Below, piece after piece: positions 8,900 to 17,796 of a stretch of DNA of 64,000 nt. Positions within the stretch are counted from its first letter, which is position 1. The number at the start of each line of letters is the position of its first letter. A model generated the notes under the pieces. That model saw nothing but the letters and a program-made list of their open reading frames with translations, ran no database searches and was not told the origin of the DNA. This stretch comes from Caulobacter sp. 602-1 (GTDB lineage: Bacteria; Pseudomonadota; Alphaproteobacteria; Caulobacterales; Caulobacteraceae). Position numbers and translations under genes: made by a program. The stretch lies in contig NZ_RRYI01000011.1 of assembly GCF_003931565.1 (NCBI RefSeq), positions 1-64,000 on the forward strand, in the 5' to 3' direction.

Positions 8900-9646
8900 A
8901 TGACCGTGATTCCATCATCGCCCCCCCGCGCCATCAGCCATACGATGTTCGAGCAGCCGTCCAAAGACTATCGCGCCAACAAGATCTTCCGGCACATGTC
9001 GCGCGAAGAGATCGAGGCCCTGGCGCCGTCGATCGAGCAGCGATCCTACGGCAAGGGCGAGATGATTCTGCAGCGCCGCGACCAGGACGGCGGCGTCTAT
9101 CTGCTGCTGGACGGCCTGCTACTGGCCAACCAGTACGCCAAGTCGGGGCGCGAGGTCGGCTATCGCCGGATCACTCCCGGTGGCTATTTCGGCGAGATCT
9201 CGGCAATAGACGGCCTGCCGCGCTCGGCCAACATCGTCGCGATCGAGGATTCCCGTCTCGCCCGCCTGCCCCAGAGTCTGGTCCGGCGCCTGTTCGAGGA
9301 CTCGCCGCGCTTCATGCGGGCGCTGCTGGAAGACATGGCCGGACTGACCCGTTCGCTGACGGACCGCTTGTTCGAATTGACCGCCGTCTCGGTCGCCTGC
9401 CGCGTCGATATCGAGATCCTGCGCCTGGCCGCAGCCAATAGCGAGGACGGCCAGACCGGCGTCATCCACCCCTGCCCCACCCACGCCGAGCTCGCCGCCC
9501 TGCTGGGCAGCCAGCGCGAACCGGTCACCCGCGAGCTCAATCGCCTGGCCAGCCTGGAGATCGTCCGCCAGACCGGCCGCACCTTGCATGTCCTGGACCT
9601 GGCGGCCCTGGCCGCCGAGATCGAGCGGATCGGCGGCGAGGTCTAA
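8900..9646 (+). CDS. CRP/FNR-family regulator with intact cyclic-nucleotide pocket
   Basis: 248 residues. The N-terminal cNMP-binding barrel (about 25-150) has the phosphate-binding-cassette signature YFGEISAIDGLPRSA, with the Glu and Arg that contact the ribose and phosphate of cAMP in CRP; no FNR-type cysteine cluster. A long C-helix and a winged helix-turn-helix follow (THAELAALLGSQREPVTREL). Start ATG at 8900 has GCAGGAGCG upstream; the longer frame that continues upstream is antisense to the TIR gene. Head-to-head with the TIR/cyclase operon, so it is a natural candidate sensor of whatever nucleotide the cyclase makes. Its stop overlaps the TonB receptor stop by 4 bases. Confidence 0.88.
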   Translation: MTVIPSSPPRAISHTMFEQPSKDYRANKIFRHMSREEIEALAPSIEQRSYGKGEMILQRRDQDGGVYLLLDGLLLANQYAKSGREVGYRRITPGGYFGEISAIDGLPRSANIVAIEDSRLARLPQSLVRRLFEDSPRFMRALLEDMAGLTRSLTDRLFELTAVSVACRVDIEILRLAAANSEDGQTGVIHPCPTHAELAALLGSQREPVTRELNRLASLEIVRQTGRTLHVLDLAALAAEIERIGGEV

Positions 9647-11622
9647 AGTCTCAGGGCGAAGCCGATATAGATCGTGCGCGGTGCGGAATAGCTGGTGACG
9701 CCGTCCGCTGTCTGACCAACCGCGAGGTTGGCGTCGAGGGCGTTGTCCGCGGCCAGATAAACCTCGGTGCTCGGCGACAGCATCCAGCCGGCGCGCAGGT
9801 CCAGACTGGTCCCGGCCTTCAGCGCCCGCTGGTTCAGATCGTCCTCGAACCGCTTGCTCTCGTAGCGCAGGTCGGCGTCGAACCGGAGGCGCTCCAGCGG
9901 CCGCCAGCGCGCGCCCGCGGTGACCGTCAGCGCCGGGGCCTGGGCGGGGCGCTTGTCGGTCAGCTGAGCCGCCGCCGCGCCGCCGTCGATGCGGGCGTGG
10001 GTCGCCGAGAGGGCGGCGCGCACGGTCCAGGCAGGCGACAGGTCGGCGGCGACGTCGGCTTCCAGACCATAGGCGTTGATCTGGCCGGCGTTCTGGCGCT
10101 GCCGGAGCACGCCGCCCGCCGGGATGAAACCGGCGATCGGAAAGGTCCCCGGGCCGATGCCGATAGTGACGTTGGTGATCGGGTCCCGGACCTGATTGTA
10201 GAAGACGCCGAGGTTCCACGTCACGGCGCCCGCGCCGGACAGGCCGGTCTCTACGCCGTAAAGGGTCTCGGGCTTCAGGGCGGCGTTGGCCTCCGTGATA
10301 TCGTTGCCGACCCGGAACGGGCGATGCAATTCGTTGAGCGTCGGGGGGCGGAACCCGGCATAGGCCGCCGCCCGCGCCCAGGTCTCGCCCGCCAAGCGCC
10401 AACGCAAGCCGATGCGCCCCGTCGGCGTCGCGCCCGAGGCGTTGGCCGGCGGGGCGTCCACGGTCAAGGCTCCGGTGGCCGTGTCCCGCTCGCGCCGGAC
10501 GCCGTCATAGGCGCGCCAGCCGTCCAGCCGCGCGCCGGCGACCAGGGAGAAATCCGGTCGGTTCCAGGCGGCCTCGGCATAGCCCCCGCCCACCAGGGTC
10601 CGGCCGCCGGCCGCGCGCTGGCGGGTGAAGACGCCGGCCATGTAGCGGAAGCGCTCGTGAGTCTCACCCTCGGTCATGCGGGCGTCGCCGCCTAGCTCCC
10701 ACGTCCATTCCCCCAGCGCGCCCTGCCAGGCGGCGTTGAGGCCATAGCCGCTGGCCGGGGTCGAATACTGATCGTTGGCGGGGGTCGCGCCGACGCGGCC
10801 GGCGGCGACGGCGACGGAGGTGTTTTCGAGATCGCTCCGGCGCGCCCAGGCCTGTACGCGCCAGTCGTCGCCGGCCACGGTCACGGCCAAGGAGGCGCCG
10901 GTGGCGTTCGACCGCGCGCCGACCAGGCCCGCGTCTCGCCTCTCTTGGAAGGCGCCCGCGCGGATCGCCCAGCGCGCGCCGCCGAGGTCGCCTTGCACCC
11001 GGGCGGCGATCGAGCCGTCCTCAAGCGTCGTCGGCGCATCGGCCGCGCCGGCCGCCGCGCCCCGGACGGGGCGATAGCCGTCGGTGCGCGAGCCGCTGGC
11101 GGTCAGCAGCAGGTGCTGGGTTCCGAAGGTCCCGGCCACGCGCCAACCGTCGCGCTCGCGGGCCTCGGCCGTGAAGCTGGTCAGGCCGCCACCGGCCGCC
11201 CGTTCGCGCAGGGCCACCACGCCGGTCAGGGCGCCGGCCCCGTAGGGTCCCGCCCCCGCGCCGCGCACGACCGTGGCGCCGGACAGGCCCTCGCCCGGGA
11301 GCGCGGTCCAGATCACCCAGCCGCCGAACGGATCATTCTGCGGCGCTCCGTCCAAGGTGACCAGCGCCCGGCCCGCGCCGGACGGCGCGACACCCCGCAG
11401 GGAAAGCCCCTGGATGGTCGGGTTGGCCGCGTCGCTGCCGGTGCGGCGGAACAGCGACACGCCGGGCGTTGTCTTCAAGACATCGTCCAGCCGCGCCTGG
11501 GCCCCCAGCTCGGCGCCGTCATAGTAGGCTGTCGAGAAGGCCTCCTGCCCGGCCAGCGGCAGCAGCCGCGGCGGCTCGACGACGACCGTGGAAACCGAGG
11601 GCGGCGGGACGTCAAACGGCAC
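9643..11622 (-). CDS. TonB-dependent receptor lacking a signal peptide
   Basis: 659 residues: a TonB box at the very N-terminus (STVVVEPP, about 10-17), plug domain about 35-165 (DVLKTTPGVSLFRR, RGVAPSGAGRALVTLDG) and a 22-strand-type barrel ending in an aromatic-poor YIGFALRL. This class imports siderophores, vitamins or glycans through the outer membrane. Oddly there is no signal peptide: start is GTG 11622, and the frame is closed five codons upstream by TAG, only 55 bases after the efflux operon stop. Either a start-truncated gene or a sequencing/assembly difference. Same strand as the efflux operon, so possibly its last gene. Substrate unknown. Confidence 0.82.
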   Translation of the reverse strand: MPFDVPPPSVSTVVVEPPRLLPLAGQEAFSTAYYDGAELGAQARLDDVLKTTPGVSLFRRTGSDAANPTIQGLSLRGVAPSGAGRALVTLDGAPQNDPFGGWVIWTALPGEGLSGATVVRGAGAGPYGAGALTGVVALRERAAGGGLTSFTAEARERDGWRVAGTFGTQHLLLTASGSRTDGYRPVRGAAAGAADAPTTLEDGSIAARVQGDLGGARWAIRAGAFQERRDAGLVGARSNATGASLAVTVAGDDWRVQAWARRSDLENTSVAVAAGRVGATPANDQYSTPASGYGLNAAWQGALGEWTWELGGDARMTEGETHERFRYMAGVFTRQRAAGGRTLVGGGYAEAAWNRPDFSLVAGARLDGWRAYDGVRRERDTATGALTVDAPPANASGATPTGRIGLRWRLAGETWARAAAYAGFRPPTLNELHRPFRVGNDITEANAALKPETLYGVETGLSGAGAVTWNLGVFYNQVRDPITNVTIGIGPGTFPIAGFIPAGGVLRQRQNAGQINAYGLEADVAADLSPAWTVRAALSATHARIDGGAAAAQLTDKRPAQAPALTVTAGARWRPLERLRFDADLRYESKRFEDDLNQRALKAGTSLDLRAGWMLSPSTEVYLAADNALDANLAVGQTADGVTSYSAPRTIYIGFALRL

Positions 11623-11677
11623 GGGCGAACTCTACTGTGGCGGAGGGTTATGCTTAGCCCAAAGCCGCACCGCGCCG

Positions 11678-13096
11678 CTATCGTTCCCAGCCGCCGCCCA
11701 GGGCCAGGAACAGGTTGACCTGGTCGGTGGCCACCTGGCTGTCGGCCGTCGCCAGGGCCGCTTCCGACTGGGCCAGGACGCGCTGGGCGTCGAGGCCGGC
11801 CAGGTAGGGGCTGCGGCCGGCGCGGTAGAGCGTCTGGGCCTGGGTCTCGGCGAGGACGGCCTGGTCGCGGGCCGCCCTCAGAGCCGCCTGGCGCCGCAGG
11901 TCGTGGGCGTAGGCGTCCAGGCTGGTCTCGGTCTCGCGCAGGGCATTCAGAACCACCCCATCGAACCGGGCCAGCGCGCCGTCCGCGCCAGCCTCGGCTT
12001 GGCGGATGCGAGCCCGTTCGGCCTCGCCCGGCAGGGTCCAGGTGATCAGCGAGGTCAGGCCCCAGCGGTTGGCCGGCGCCTGGCCGATGTCGGCCAGCAG
12101 GCCCGTCGAGCCCGCGCCGAGGCCCAGGGTGACGTTCGGATAGAGCGCGGCCGTGGCGACGCCGATCCGGGCCGTGGCGCCGGCCAAGGTTCGTTCGGCC
12201 TGGCGCACGTCGGGGCGGCGCTTCAGCAGGGCCGCCCCGTCGCCGACCGGGATCGGCTGGGTCAGGATCGGCGGATGAACGCAGGCCTCGACCGCCTTGG
12301 GAAACTCGGCCGGCGGCTTTCCGGTCAGGGTCGCCAGCCTGTAGAGCGCCGCGCGTCGCCGGCTCTGGTAGGTCGGCAGGCTGGCGCGGGAGAGATCCAG
12401 CTGGGCCTGGGCGCGGGACAGATCGACGGCCGTCCCCCTGCCCGCCCTCATCAGCTTGCGAGTGACGTCCAGGCTGCGCGACTGCAGGTCGACCGCGTGC
12501 TGGGCGACAGCCAGTTCGTGGCCGTTGGCGCAGGCCTCGACATAGGCGCGGGCGACGTCGGCGGCGACGCTGACGCGGGCCAGGTCGAGGGCCGCCTGGC
12601 TGGCCTCGGCGTCGGCATGGGCGGCCTCGGCGGCGCGCCTGATCCGACCCACTAGGTCGACTTGATAGGAGACCTTCACCCCTGCGTCGGCCAGGTTCTC
12701 GACCGGCAGCTGTTCGGTCAGCAGGTACTGCTCGCCCGACTCCCGAGAATGCATAGCGCCCGCCGAGGCGCCGAGCTTGAAGCCGCCCGCGTCGTCGGCC
12801 TCGCCGGCGATGGCCTGGGACCGCGCCAGGTTGGCGGCGGCGACGCGCAGGTCGGTGTTGGCCCTCAAGGCCTCTTCGACCAAGCTGTTCAGAACCGGGT
12901 CGTCATAGAGCTTCCACCAGCCGGCCGGGACCGGGGCCTGGCTGACCGCCTTCGAGGCCGCGCCCAGGAACGGCCCCTGGGCCGTCGGGGCGTTGATCTT
13001 GGCCTCGGCGGGCAGTTTGTAGTTCGGCCCGACCGCCGTGCAAGCGGTCAAGGCCAGCAGCGAGCCGGCGACCGCCAGGACTTTCAGCGGGCTCAT
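11678..13096 (-). CDS. NodT-family outer-membrane efflux lipoprotein
   Basis: 472 residues with a lipoprotein signal (LALTACTAVGPNY; lipidated Cys about residue 19). Two repeats of the TolC-type outer-membrane-factor fold follow, with long helices such as ANTDLRVAAANLARSQA and VATDQVNLFLALGGGW at the end. It forms the trimeric outer-membrane exit duct for the FUSC pump and HlyD adaptor encoded upstream; its start overlaps the adaptor stop by 4 bases. Substrate unknown; pumps of this AaeAB type export aromatic acids and other small aromatics. Confidence 0.9.
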   Translation of the reverse strand: MSPLKVLAVAGSLLALTACTAVGPNYKLPAEAKINAPTAQGPFLGAASKAVSQAPVPAGWWKLYDDPVLNSLVEEALRANTDLRVAAANLARSQAIAGEADDAGGFKLGASAGAMHSRESGEQYLLTEQLPVENLADAGVKVSYQVDLVGRIRRAAEAAHADAEASQAALDLARVSVAADVARAYVEACANGHELAVAQHAVDLQSRSLDVTRKLMRAGRGTAVDLSRAQAQLDLSRASLPTYQSRRRAALYRLATLTGKPPAEFPKAVEACVHPPILTQPIPVGDGAALLKRRPDVRQAERTLAGATARIGVATAALYPNVTLGLGAGSTGLLADIGQAPANRWGLTSLITWTLPGEAERARIRQAEAGADGALARFDGVVLNALRETETSLDAYAHDLRRQAALRAARDQAVLAETQAQTLYRAGRSPYLAGLDAQRVLAQSEAALATADSQVATDQVNLFLALGGGWER

Positions 13097-13974
13097 CGAC
13101 CGGCTCCCACGACCGCGACGGTGGCGGTTCGGCCGGCGATCAGGCGCAGATCGCGCGGGGTTTGGTCCAAGGCTACCCGCACCGGCACGCGCTGGGCCAG
13201 GCGAACCCAGCTGAAGGTGGGGTTGACGTTGGGCAGCAGGTTGCCGCTGGCGGCCCGGTCGCGATCCTCGATGCCGGCGGCGATCGACTGGATGTGGCCC
13301 TTCAACGGTCGATCGTCGCCCATGACCTTGACGGTCACCGGCTGGCCGATGCGCAAGGACGACAGCTTGGTCTCCTCGAAATAGCCCTCGACCCGGAACG
13401 AGCGGCTGTCGATCAGGGCCAGGACCGGCTTGCCTGCGGTGACGTAGTCGCCGGCGCGCAGGGTGAGGTCCGACAGGAAGCCGTCAGTGGGAGCCGCCAC
13501 CACCGTACGTTCCAGGTTCAGGGCCGCGACATCGCGGGCGGCCAGGGCCTGGAAGAGGGCCGCCTGGCTCTGTTCGACCTTGGACAGGCTCTGCTCGGTG
13601 ACCTCGCCGGCCACCAGTTCGCCGAGGGTTCGGTTGCGCGCCAGTTCTCGACGGGCCTGAGCGAGGGTCGCACGCTGGGCCTCGACGGCGGCGTCGGCCT
13701 GACGCAAGGCCAGGGCGTAGCGCTCGCGGTCGACATAGAACAGCGGTTGGCCGGCCTTGACCGTCTGGTCGTTGACGGCGTCGACGCGGGTGACCAGGCC
13801 CGAGACGTCGGGAGCTACCTGCACGACATCGGCCCGGACGCGGCCGTCGCGGGTCCAGGGATCGACCTGGTAGTGGGTCCACAGCGCCTTGCCGCCAACC
13901 AGGGCGGCGATGACGACGACGCCGGTGACGGCGGCGCGGGCTGTGGTCGGTAGAACGGTCTTCAACGGAGGCAT
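13093..13974 (-). CDS. HlyD/EmrA-type periplasmic adaptor
   Basis: 293 residues: one N-terminal membrane anchor (about 14-34), biotinyl-lipoyl barrel halves (VQVAPDVSGLVTRVDAVNDQTVKAG and APTDGFLSDLTLRAGDYVTAG), a helical hairpin between them, and a beta-barrel domain. Bridges the inner-membrane FUSC pump to the NodT duct. Part of the marR-led operon; the DUF1656 gene is 12 bases upstream. Confidence 0.92.
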   Translation of the reverse strand: MPPLKTVLPTTARAAVTGVVVIAALVGGKALWTHYQVDPWTRDGRVRADVVQVAPDVSGLVTRVDAVNDQTVKAGQPLFYVDRERYALALRQADAAVEAQRATLAQARRELARNRTLGELVAGEVTEQSLSKVEQSQAALFQALAARDVAALNLERTVVAAPTDGFLSDLTLRAGDYVTAGKPVLALIDSRSFRVEGYFEETKLSSLRIGQPVTVKVMGDDRPLKGHIQSIAAGIEDRDRAASGNLLPNVNPTFSWVRLAQRVPVRVALDQTPRDLRLIAGRTATVAVVGAGR

Positions 13975-13986
13975 GCGGTCCGAACT

Positions 13987-14196
13987 TCAGAATTTCAGGG
14001 GCGAAGGAACCGTCACGACGACGGCCCAGAGGATGACGAACAGGGCGGTGTCGAACAGCGCCGGATGCCAGACCAAGCGGTAGGCCCCGACCTTCGACAG
14101 CACGCGGCGCAGCACGAACGAGGCGGCCAGCGCGATCACGGCCGAGACCAGGACGGACGACAGGAAGACCCCGTCGATAGCGAACTCACCGATCAT
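13987..14196 (-). CDS. DUF1656 small membrane protein (AaeX-like)
   Basis: 69 residues with two hydrophobic segments (about 6-28 and 43-63), matching the small AaeX/DUF1656 proteins that are nearly always encoded between an AaeB/FUSC pump and its HlyD adaptor, as here. Start overlaps the FUSC stop by 4 bases. Probably a pump subunit; exact role is unknown. Confidence 0.85.
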   Translation of the reverse strand: MIGEFAIDGVFLSSVLVSAVIALAASFVLRRVLSKVGAYRLVWHPALFDTALFVILWAVVVTVPSPLKF

Positions 14197-16211
14197 CGGG
14201 CGATCTCCGGAACGAAGGCCGGAGCCTCGGGGAAGAGGTTGCGGCGCAGGCCGACCAGGCCCGACACGCCCTGCACCGCCGAAGCGGCCGAGGCGATCGA
14301 CAGCCCGCGCAGGGCCGCGTCGATACGGGCCAGCAGCTCGTCGCTGGGTTTCCGGGCCGCTCCGGCGGCCAGGGCGGCGAAGTGGTCGCCGACGCCGTCG
14401 AGCGCGGCGTCCAGCCGGTCCTTGCCCTCGGGCGGTAGGTCCGGCCGAGCCGCCTGGACGGCGACCAGGTTCATGCCAACCCGCAGGTCGCGCAGGGCGT
14501 CGACGCCGACGAAGTCGTGGCGCGCGCCGGCCTCGGCCAGCTTGGGGGTCAGGATACCCAGGCGGTCGACCAGGATGGCGGCGAAGGCGGCCGCCTCGGG
14601 CGCCTGACGGGCGCGGGCCAGGCGGGCCAGGCTCTTCCAGGTGCGGACCAGCAGGCGCCGGGCGCTGGCGTCCACGCCCATCGACCGCAAGCCGGCCGTG
14701 ACGATGATCGCGAACAACAGGCCGACGAACTGGCCCAGATTGCCGTTCAGGAAGCTCGCGAAGTCGGCGCTGAACGTCTCCTGCAAGGCCAGGGCGTTGG
14801 AGAAGCCCATCAATACCGCCAGGGCCGCGCCTGCCCGGCGCGGGTCGGGGATGTAGAGGCCCAGGAACAGCAGCGGCGGGGCCATGGTCAGGACCAGCAA
14901 CGGAAAGCCGTCGATCGCGGGCAAGATGGCGAACATGTAGATCGCCGACAGCGGCAGGGAGAGCAGGGTGTAGACGCCGAAGCTCTTGATGGCCGGCACC
15001 GGATCATCCATCGCCGCGAAGAAGCAGCAGAACACGGCCGCCATGACCGGGGCGGCGGCGCCGTCGCCCCAGCCGGCCAGGATCCAGGTCGCGCAGGACA
15101 GCAGGATGGCGATCGCCGCCGCCCCGCCCGACAGCAAGGCCAGCGGCAGATCGGCGTGCATCGCGCGCTGCCCCTTGGCGCGGGTCGAGGCCTCCAGGCC
15201 GGGCGACAGCGGCGCGTCGGGATCGTCGAAGCGGGCCATCAGGGCGTGGCCCTCGGCCAGGGCTCGGACGGTCGCCGACAGGCGCGCCAGCAGGCTCTCG
15301 ATCAGCAGGGCCGACCACGCCGAGCCGCGGCGGTGGGCGGCCAGCTTGTCCAGGCGCTCGATCAGGTCGAGACCCCGGTCGCGGGGCGAACCGGCCTCGA
15401 TCCAGGCCGTGACCGCGTTCAGAGCGGCGCGGACGCGGTCGTCGCGAACCTCACGCAGGGCCTCCATGCGGTCGGCTAGGCCCGACAGCAGCGGGATCAG
15501 CACCAGCATGCGCTCGTGTAGGGCTCGGACTACGCCGGTGGTCTCGCGCAGGCGCGAGGTGTCGAACGGCAGGTGGACGGCCAGCATCTGGATCTCGCTG
15601 GCGGCGGCGGCTAGGTGGCGGCGGTCGCGGGCGATAGCCTCGCCGTCCTCGCCATGCAGCACGTCCAGCGCCCAGCGGTCGGCCTCCCCCAGCCAGGTGG
15701 AGAGGCGCTGCTTCAGCACCGTCCCGACCGGACGCGGGAAGACCAGGCTGTGAATCAGGGTGGCGCAGAGAATGCCCAGGCCGATCTCGATCACCCGCGA
15801 GACGGCGACATCGAAGATCGCGCCTGGCTGATTGACGCTGGGAAAGCCGATGATCGCGGCCGTGTAGCCGGACAGCATCAGGAGGTAGCTACGCGGGGTG
15901 CGGTCCAGCAGCGAGATGGTCAGACAGCCGCCGACCCACAGGGCCAGGGCCAGGCACAGCAGCACCGGCGCGTTGACGAGATTGGGCACGAGGGCGACGG
16001 CGGCGGCCGCGCCGAGCACGGTGCCCAGCACGCGGTACAGCGCCTTGGAGCGCACGGCCCCCGCCAGCGGCTGGCTGACGATATAGGCCGTGGTCATCGC
16101 CCAGTAGGGGCGCGGAAGGCCCAGAGCGAAGCCGATATAGAGGGCGAGCATCGCCGCCGCGAAGCTGTTCGCCGAGAACAGCAGCGTATGCCGATCGAAC
16201 TTGGGGAACAT
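14193..16211 (-). CDS. FUSC-family (AaeB-like) aromatic-acid efflux pump
   Basis: 672 residues with two clusters of about five to six membrane helices (about 10-165 and 370-510) separated and followed by cytoplasmic domains, the architecture of AaeB/FUSC permeases. The start region has LLFSANSFAAAMLALYIGFALGLPRPYWAM, typical of the family. Exports probably aromatic or phenolic acids driven by the proton gradient, working with the HlyD and NodT partners downstream. 12 bases after marR. Confidence 0.9.
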   Translation of the reverse strand: MFPKFDRHTLLFSANSFAAAMLALYIGFALGLPRPYWAMTTAYIVSQPLAGAVRSKALYRVLGTVLGAAAAVALVPNLVNAPVLLCLALALWVGGCLTISLLDRTPRSYLLMLSGYTAAIIGFPSVNQPGAIFDVAVSRVIEIGLGILCATLIHSLVFPRPVGTVLKQRLSTWLGEADRWALDVLHGEDGEAIARDRRHLAAAASEIQMLAVHLPFDTSRLRETTGVVRALHERMLVLIPLLSGLADRMEALREVRDDRVRAALNAVTAWIEAGSPRDRGLDLIERLDKLAAHRRGSAWSALLIESLLARLSATVRALAEGHALMARFDDPDAPLSPGLEASTRAKGQRAMHADLPLALLSGGAAAIAILLSCATWILAGWGDGAAAPVMAAVFCCFFAAMDDPVPAIKSFGVYTLLSLPLSAIYMFAILPAIDGFPLLVLTMAPPLLFLGLYIPDPRRAGAALAVLMGFSNALALQETFSADFASFLNGNLGQFVGLLFAIIVTAGLRSMGVDASARRLLVRTWKSLARLARARQAPEAAAFAAILVDRLGILTPKLAEAGARHDFVGVDALRDLRVGMNLVAVQAARPDLPPEGKDRLDAALDGVGDHFAALAAGAARKPSDELLARIDAALRGLSIASAASAVQGVSGLVGLRRNLFPEAPAFVPEIAR

Positions 16212-16223
16212 GGTGGAAGCGCT

Positions 16224-16682
16224 CTACGCCCCTTGCCCGGCAGCCGCGTTCAAGGCGGCTTCGAACGCGGTGAAGGTCCGTACGGCGGCGGCGAGATCGG
16301 CGTCGCCGACGTCGGCCAGCAGTTGAGCCCGGACCACCTGCACGGCATCCTCGACCACCGCCGCCAGCGCCTGGCCCTCGGATGTGAGGTGCAGCGTCTT
16401 GGCCCGCTTGTCGGAGGGATCGTCGCGGCGCTCGACCAGACCCGCCTGGCTCAACTGATCGAGAATCCGGACCAGGGACGGCCCCTCCACCCCGATCTCC
16501 TCGGCCAGCATGCCCTGGCGCATGCCGCCGCCCGCGCGGGCGATGTGCAGCACCGGCATCGCCTTGGCGTCCGAAATGCCATGCGCGGCCAGGGCGCGAT
16601 TGACCTCCCGCCGATAGATCCGCGCCAGGCGCAGCAGGCCCTGGGCGAAGGCGCGTTCATCAAGGGTGCGAATGGAGATCAT
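16224..16682 (-). CDS. MarR-family transcriptional regulator of the efflux operon
   Basis: 152 residues, winged helix-turn-helix with MLAEEIGVEGPSLVRILDQLSQAGLVERRDDPSDKRAKTLHLT covering recognition helix and wing (about 60-105). First gene of the five-gene efflux operon, so it is expected to repress its own operon and release it on binding a phenolic-type ligand. A large inverted repeat (16702-16740) starts 19 bases upstream of its ATG and is the likely operator. Confidence 0.92.
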   Translation of the reverse strand: MISIRTLDERAFAQGLLRLARIYRREVNRALAAHGISDAKAMPVLHIARAGGGMRQGMLAEEIGVEGPSLVRILDQLSQAGLVERRDDPSDKRAKTLHLTSEGQALAAVVEDAVQVVRAQLLADVGDADLAAAVRTFTAFEAALNAAAGQGA

Positions 16683-16701
16683 GGAACAACGATCGATTAA
16701 A

Positions 16702-16740
16702 TAGGTAGCTTCCTATCTAAATTAGATAGCATCCTACCTA
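16702..16740. promoter_or_regulatory. Probable MarR operator
   Basis: Two 17-base arms, TAGGTAGCTTCCTATCT and AGATAGCATCCTACCTA, separated by AAATT; 14 of 17 positions are complementary. Each arm is itself partly symmetric (TAGGTAG / CTATCT). AT-rich relative to its surroundings and located directly upstream of marR, so it most likely overlaps the promoter. Confidence 0.75.
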
Positions 16741-16794
16741 TCTCATCGCAAGGGCGGCGCCGCTCGAGTCTTGCGCCGCTCATTGGGAGGCGGC

Positions 16795-17796
16795 TCAGAG
16801 GGGCGGTGGGCCATCCCGCCAGCGCGGCCAGTCGGCGACGATGTGGTCCACGACGCGCGCGCCGACCACGCCGATATTGGCGACGGTCTCGGCGAAGCCG
16901 CCGGCTGTTTGCCCAGGCGCCGGGTCGAGATGCTGCAGGGTTGTTTCACCCGGCGCGCCCTGGTCGAAGTTGACCGCCCCGCGCAGGCTCAAGATGCGCC
17001 CAGTTCCCCATTGGCGCTTGATCACCAGGGCCAGAGCGGCGGCCTCCATCTCGGTGATCACATAGTCGTCGGCGCCGTAGAGCTTGGCGATGGACTGGGC
17101 CTCCTTCGACAGGCCGGGACCGTGGAAGAATGTGTCGCCGGTCATGTGCGTGCCGACCATGACGGAGGGCGCCGCGCGCGCCCGGGCGTCGGCATAGCGC
17201 ATGCGGTAGCGGCGGGCGTCGTCGCTGTCCTGCATGGGAGCGCCCCTGGACAACCGCACGGCCCAGCCGACCAGGATCGGGTCGAGCTTGAAGCGGCGAT
17301 ACTCCTCGTAGCCGGCGCGCGGCATGAAGGTCGGCGCGCCGGGCGTGTTCTCTTCGGGCGCCCAGCGATGGCCGAGGTCATAGTCGACCAGCCAGGTCGC
17401 CCAGGAAACGTCGCCGATCGTCCCGCGCGAAGGCGGCGTCCCGCCGACGCCGCTGAGGACGAAATAGGTCTGTGAAAAGTCGTAGGCCGGATCCAGCAGG
17501 ATGGCCTGCATCGAGGCCGACGCATTGACCTTGCCCATACCCAGGGTCGAGCCGCAGACCCCGTCGGGGTTGCAGTAGACGGGCTTCAGAGCGCCCTTGA
17601 CGATCTTGGGCGCGCTCTGGCGCCAATAGCGCTCGTACCAGGGCTGGAACTCGCCGGCGCGGTCGCCGGTGTTCTCGCCGATCTCGAACATGGCGGCGAC
17701 GAAGACCTTGACCTTGATCGGGGCGGTGGCGGGAACCTGCGCCCTGGCGCCGCCCGCGAGGGCAAGCGCGGCGAGAACGGCGGCCAGCAGTCTCAC
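16795..17796 (-). CDS. Periplasmic purine nucleoside permease (NUP family)
   Basis: 333 residues with a signal peptide (about 1-20, ending GGARA). The remainder matches the NUP family: IKVKVFVAAMFEIGENTGD, GVGGTPPSRGTIGDVSWATWLVDYDLGHRW, MEAAALALVIK. NUP proteins support nucleoside uptake; sequence relationship to nucleoside phosphorylases has been noted for the family. Start is GTG 17796 with GGAG eight bases upstream; the longer frame adds an implausible basic stretch. The stop of a 17-codon ORF (ATG about 17846) overlaps this GTG, so a leader peptide is possible but unproven. Confidence 0.85.
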   Translation of the reverse strand: MRLLAAVLAALALAGGARAQVPATAPIKVKVFVAAMFEIGENTGDRAGEFQPWYERYWRQSAPKIVKGALKPVYCNPDGVCGSTLGMGKVNASASMQAILLDPAYDFSQTYFVLSGVGGTPPSRGTIGDVSWATWLVDYDLGHRWAPEENTPGAPTFMPRAGYEEYRRFKLDPILVGWAVRLSRGAPMQDSDDARRYRMRYADARARAAPSVMVGTHMTGDTFFHGPGLSKEAQSIAKLYGADDYVITEMEAAALALVIKRQWGTGRILSLRGAVNFDQGAPGETTLQHLDPAPGQTAGGFAETVANIGVVGARVVDHIVADWPRWRDGPPPL

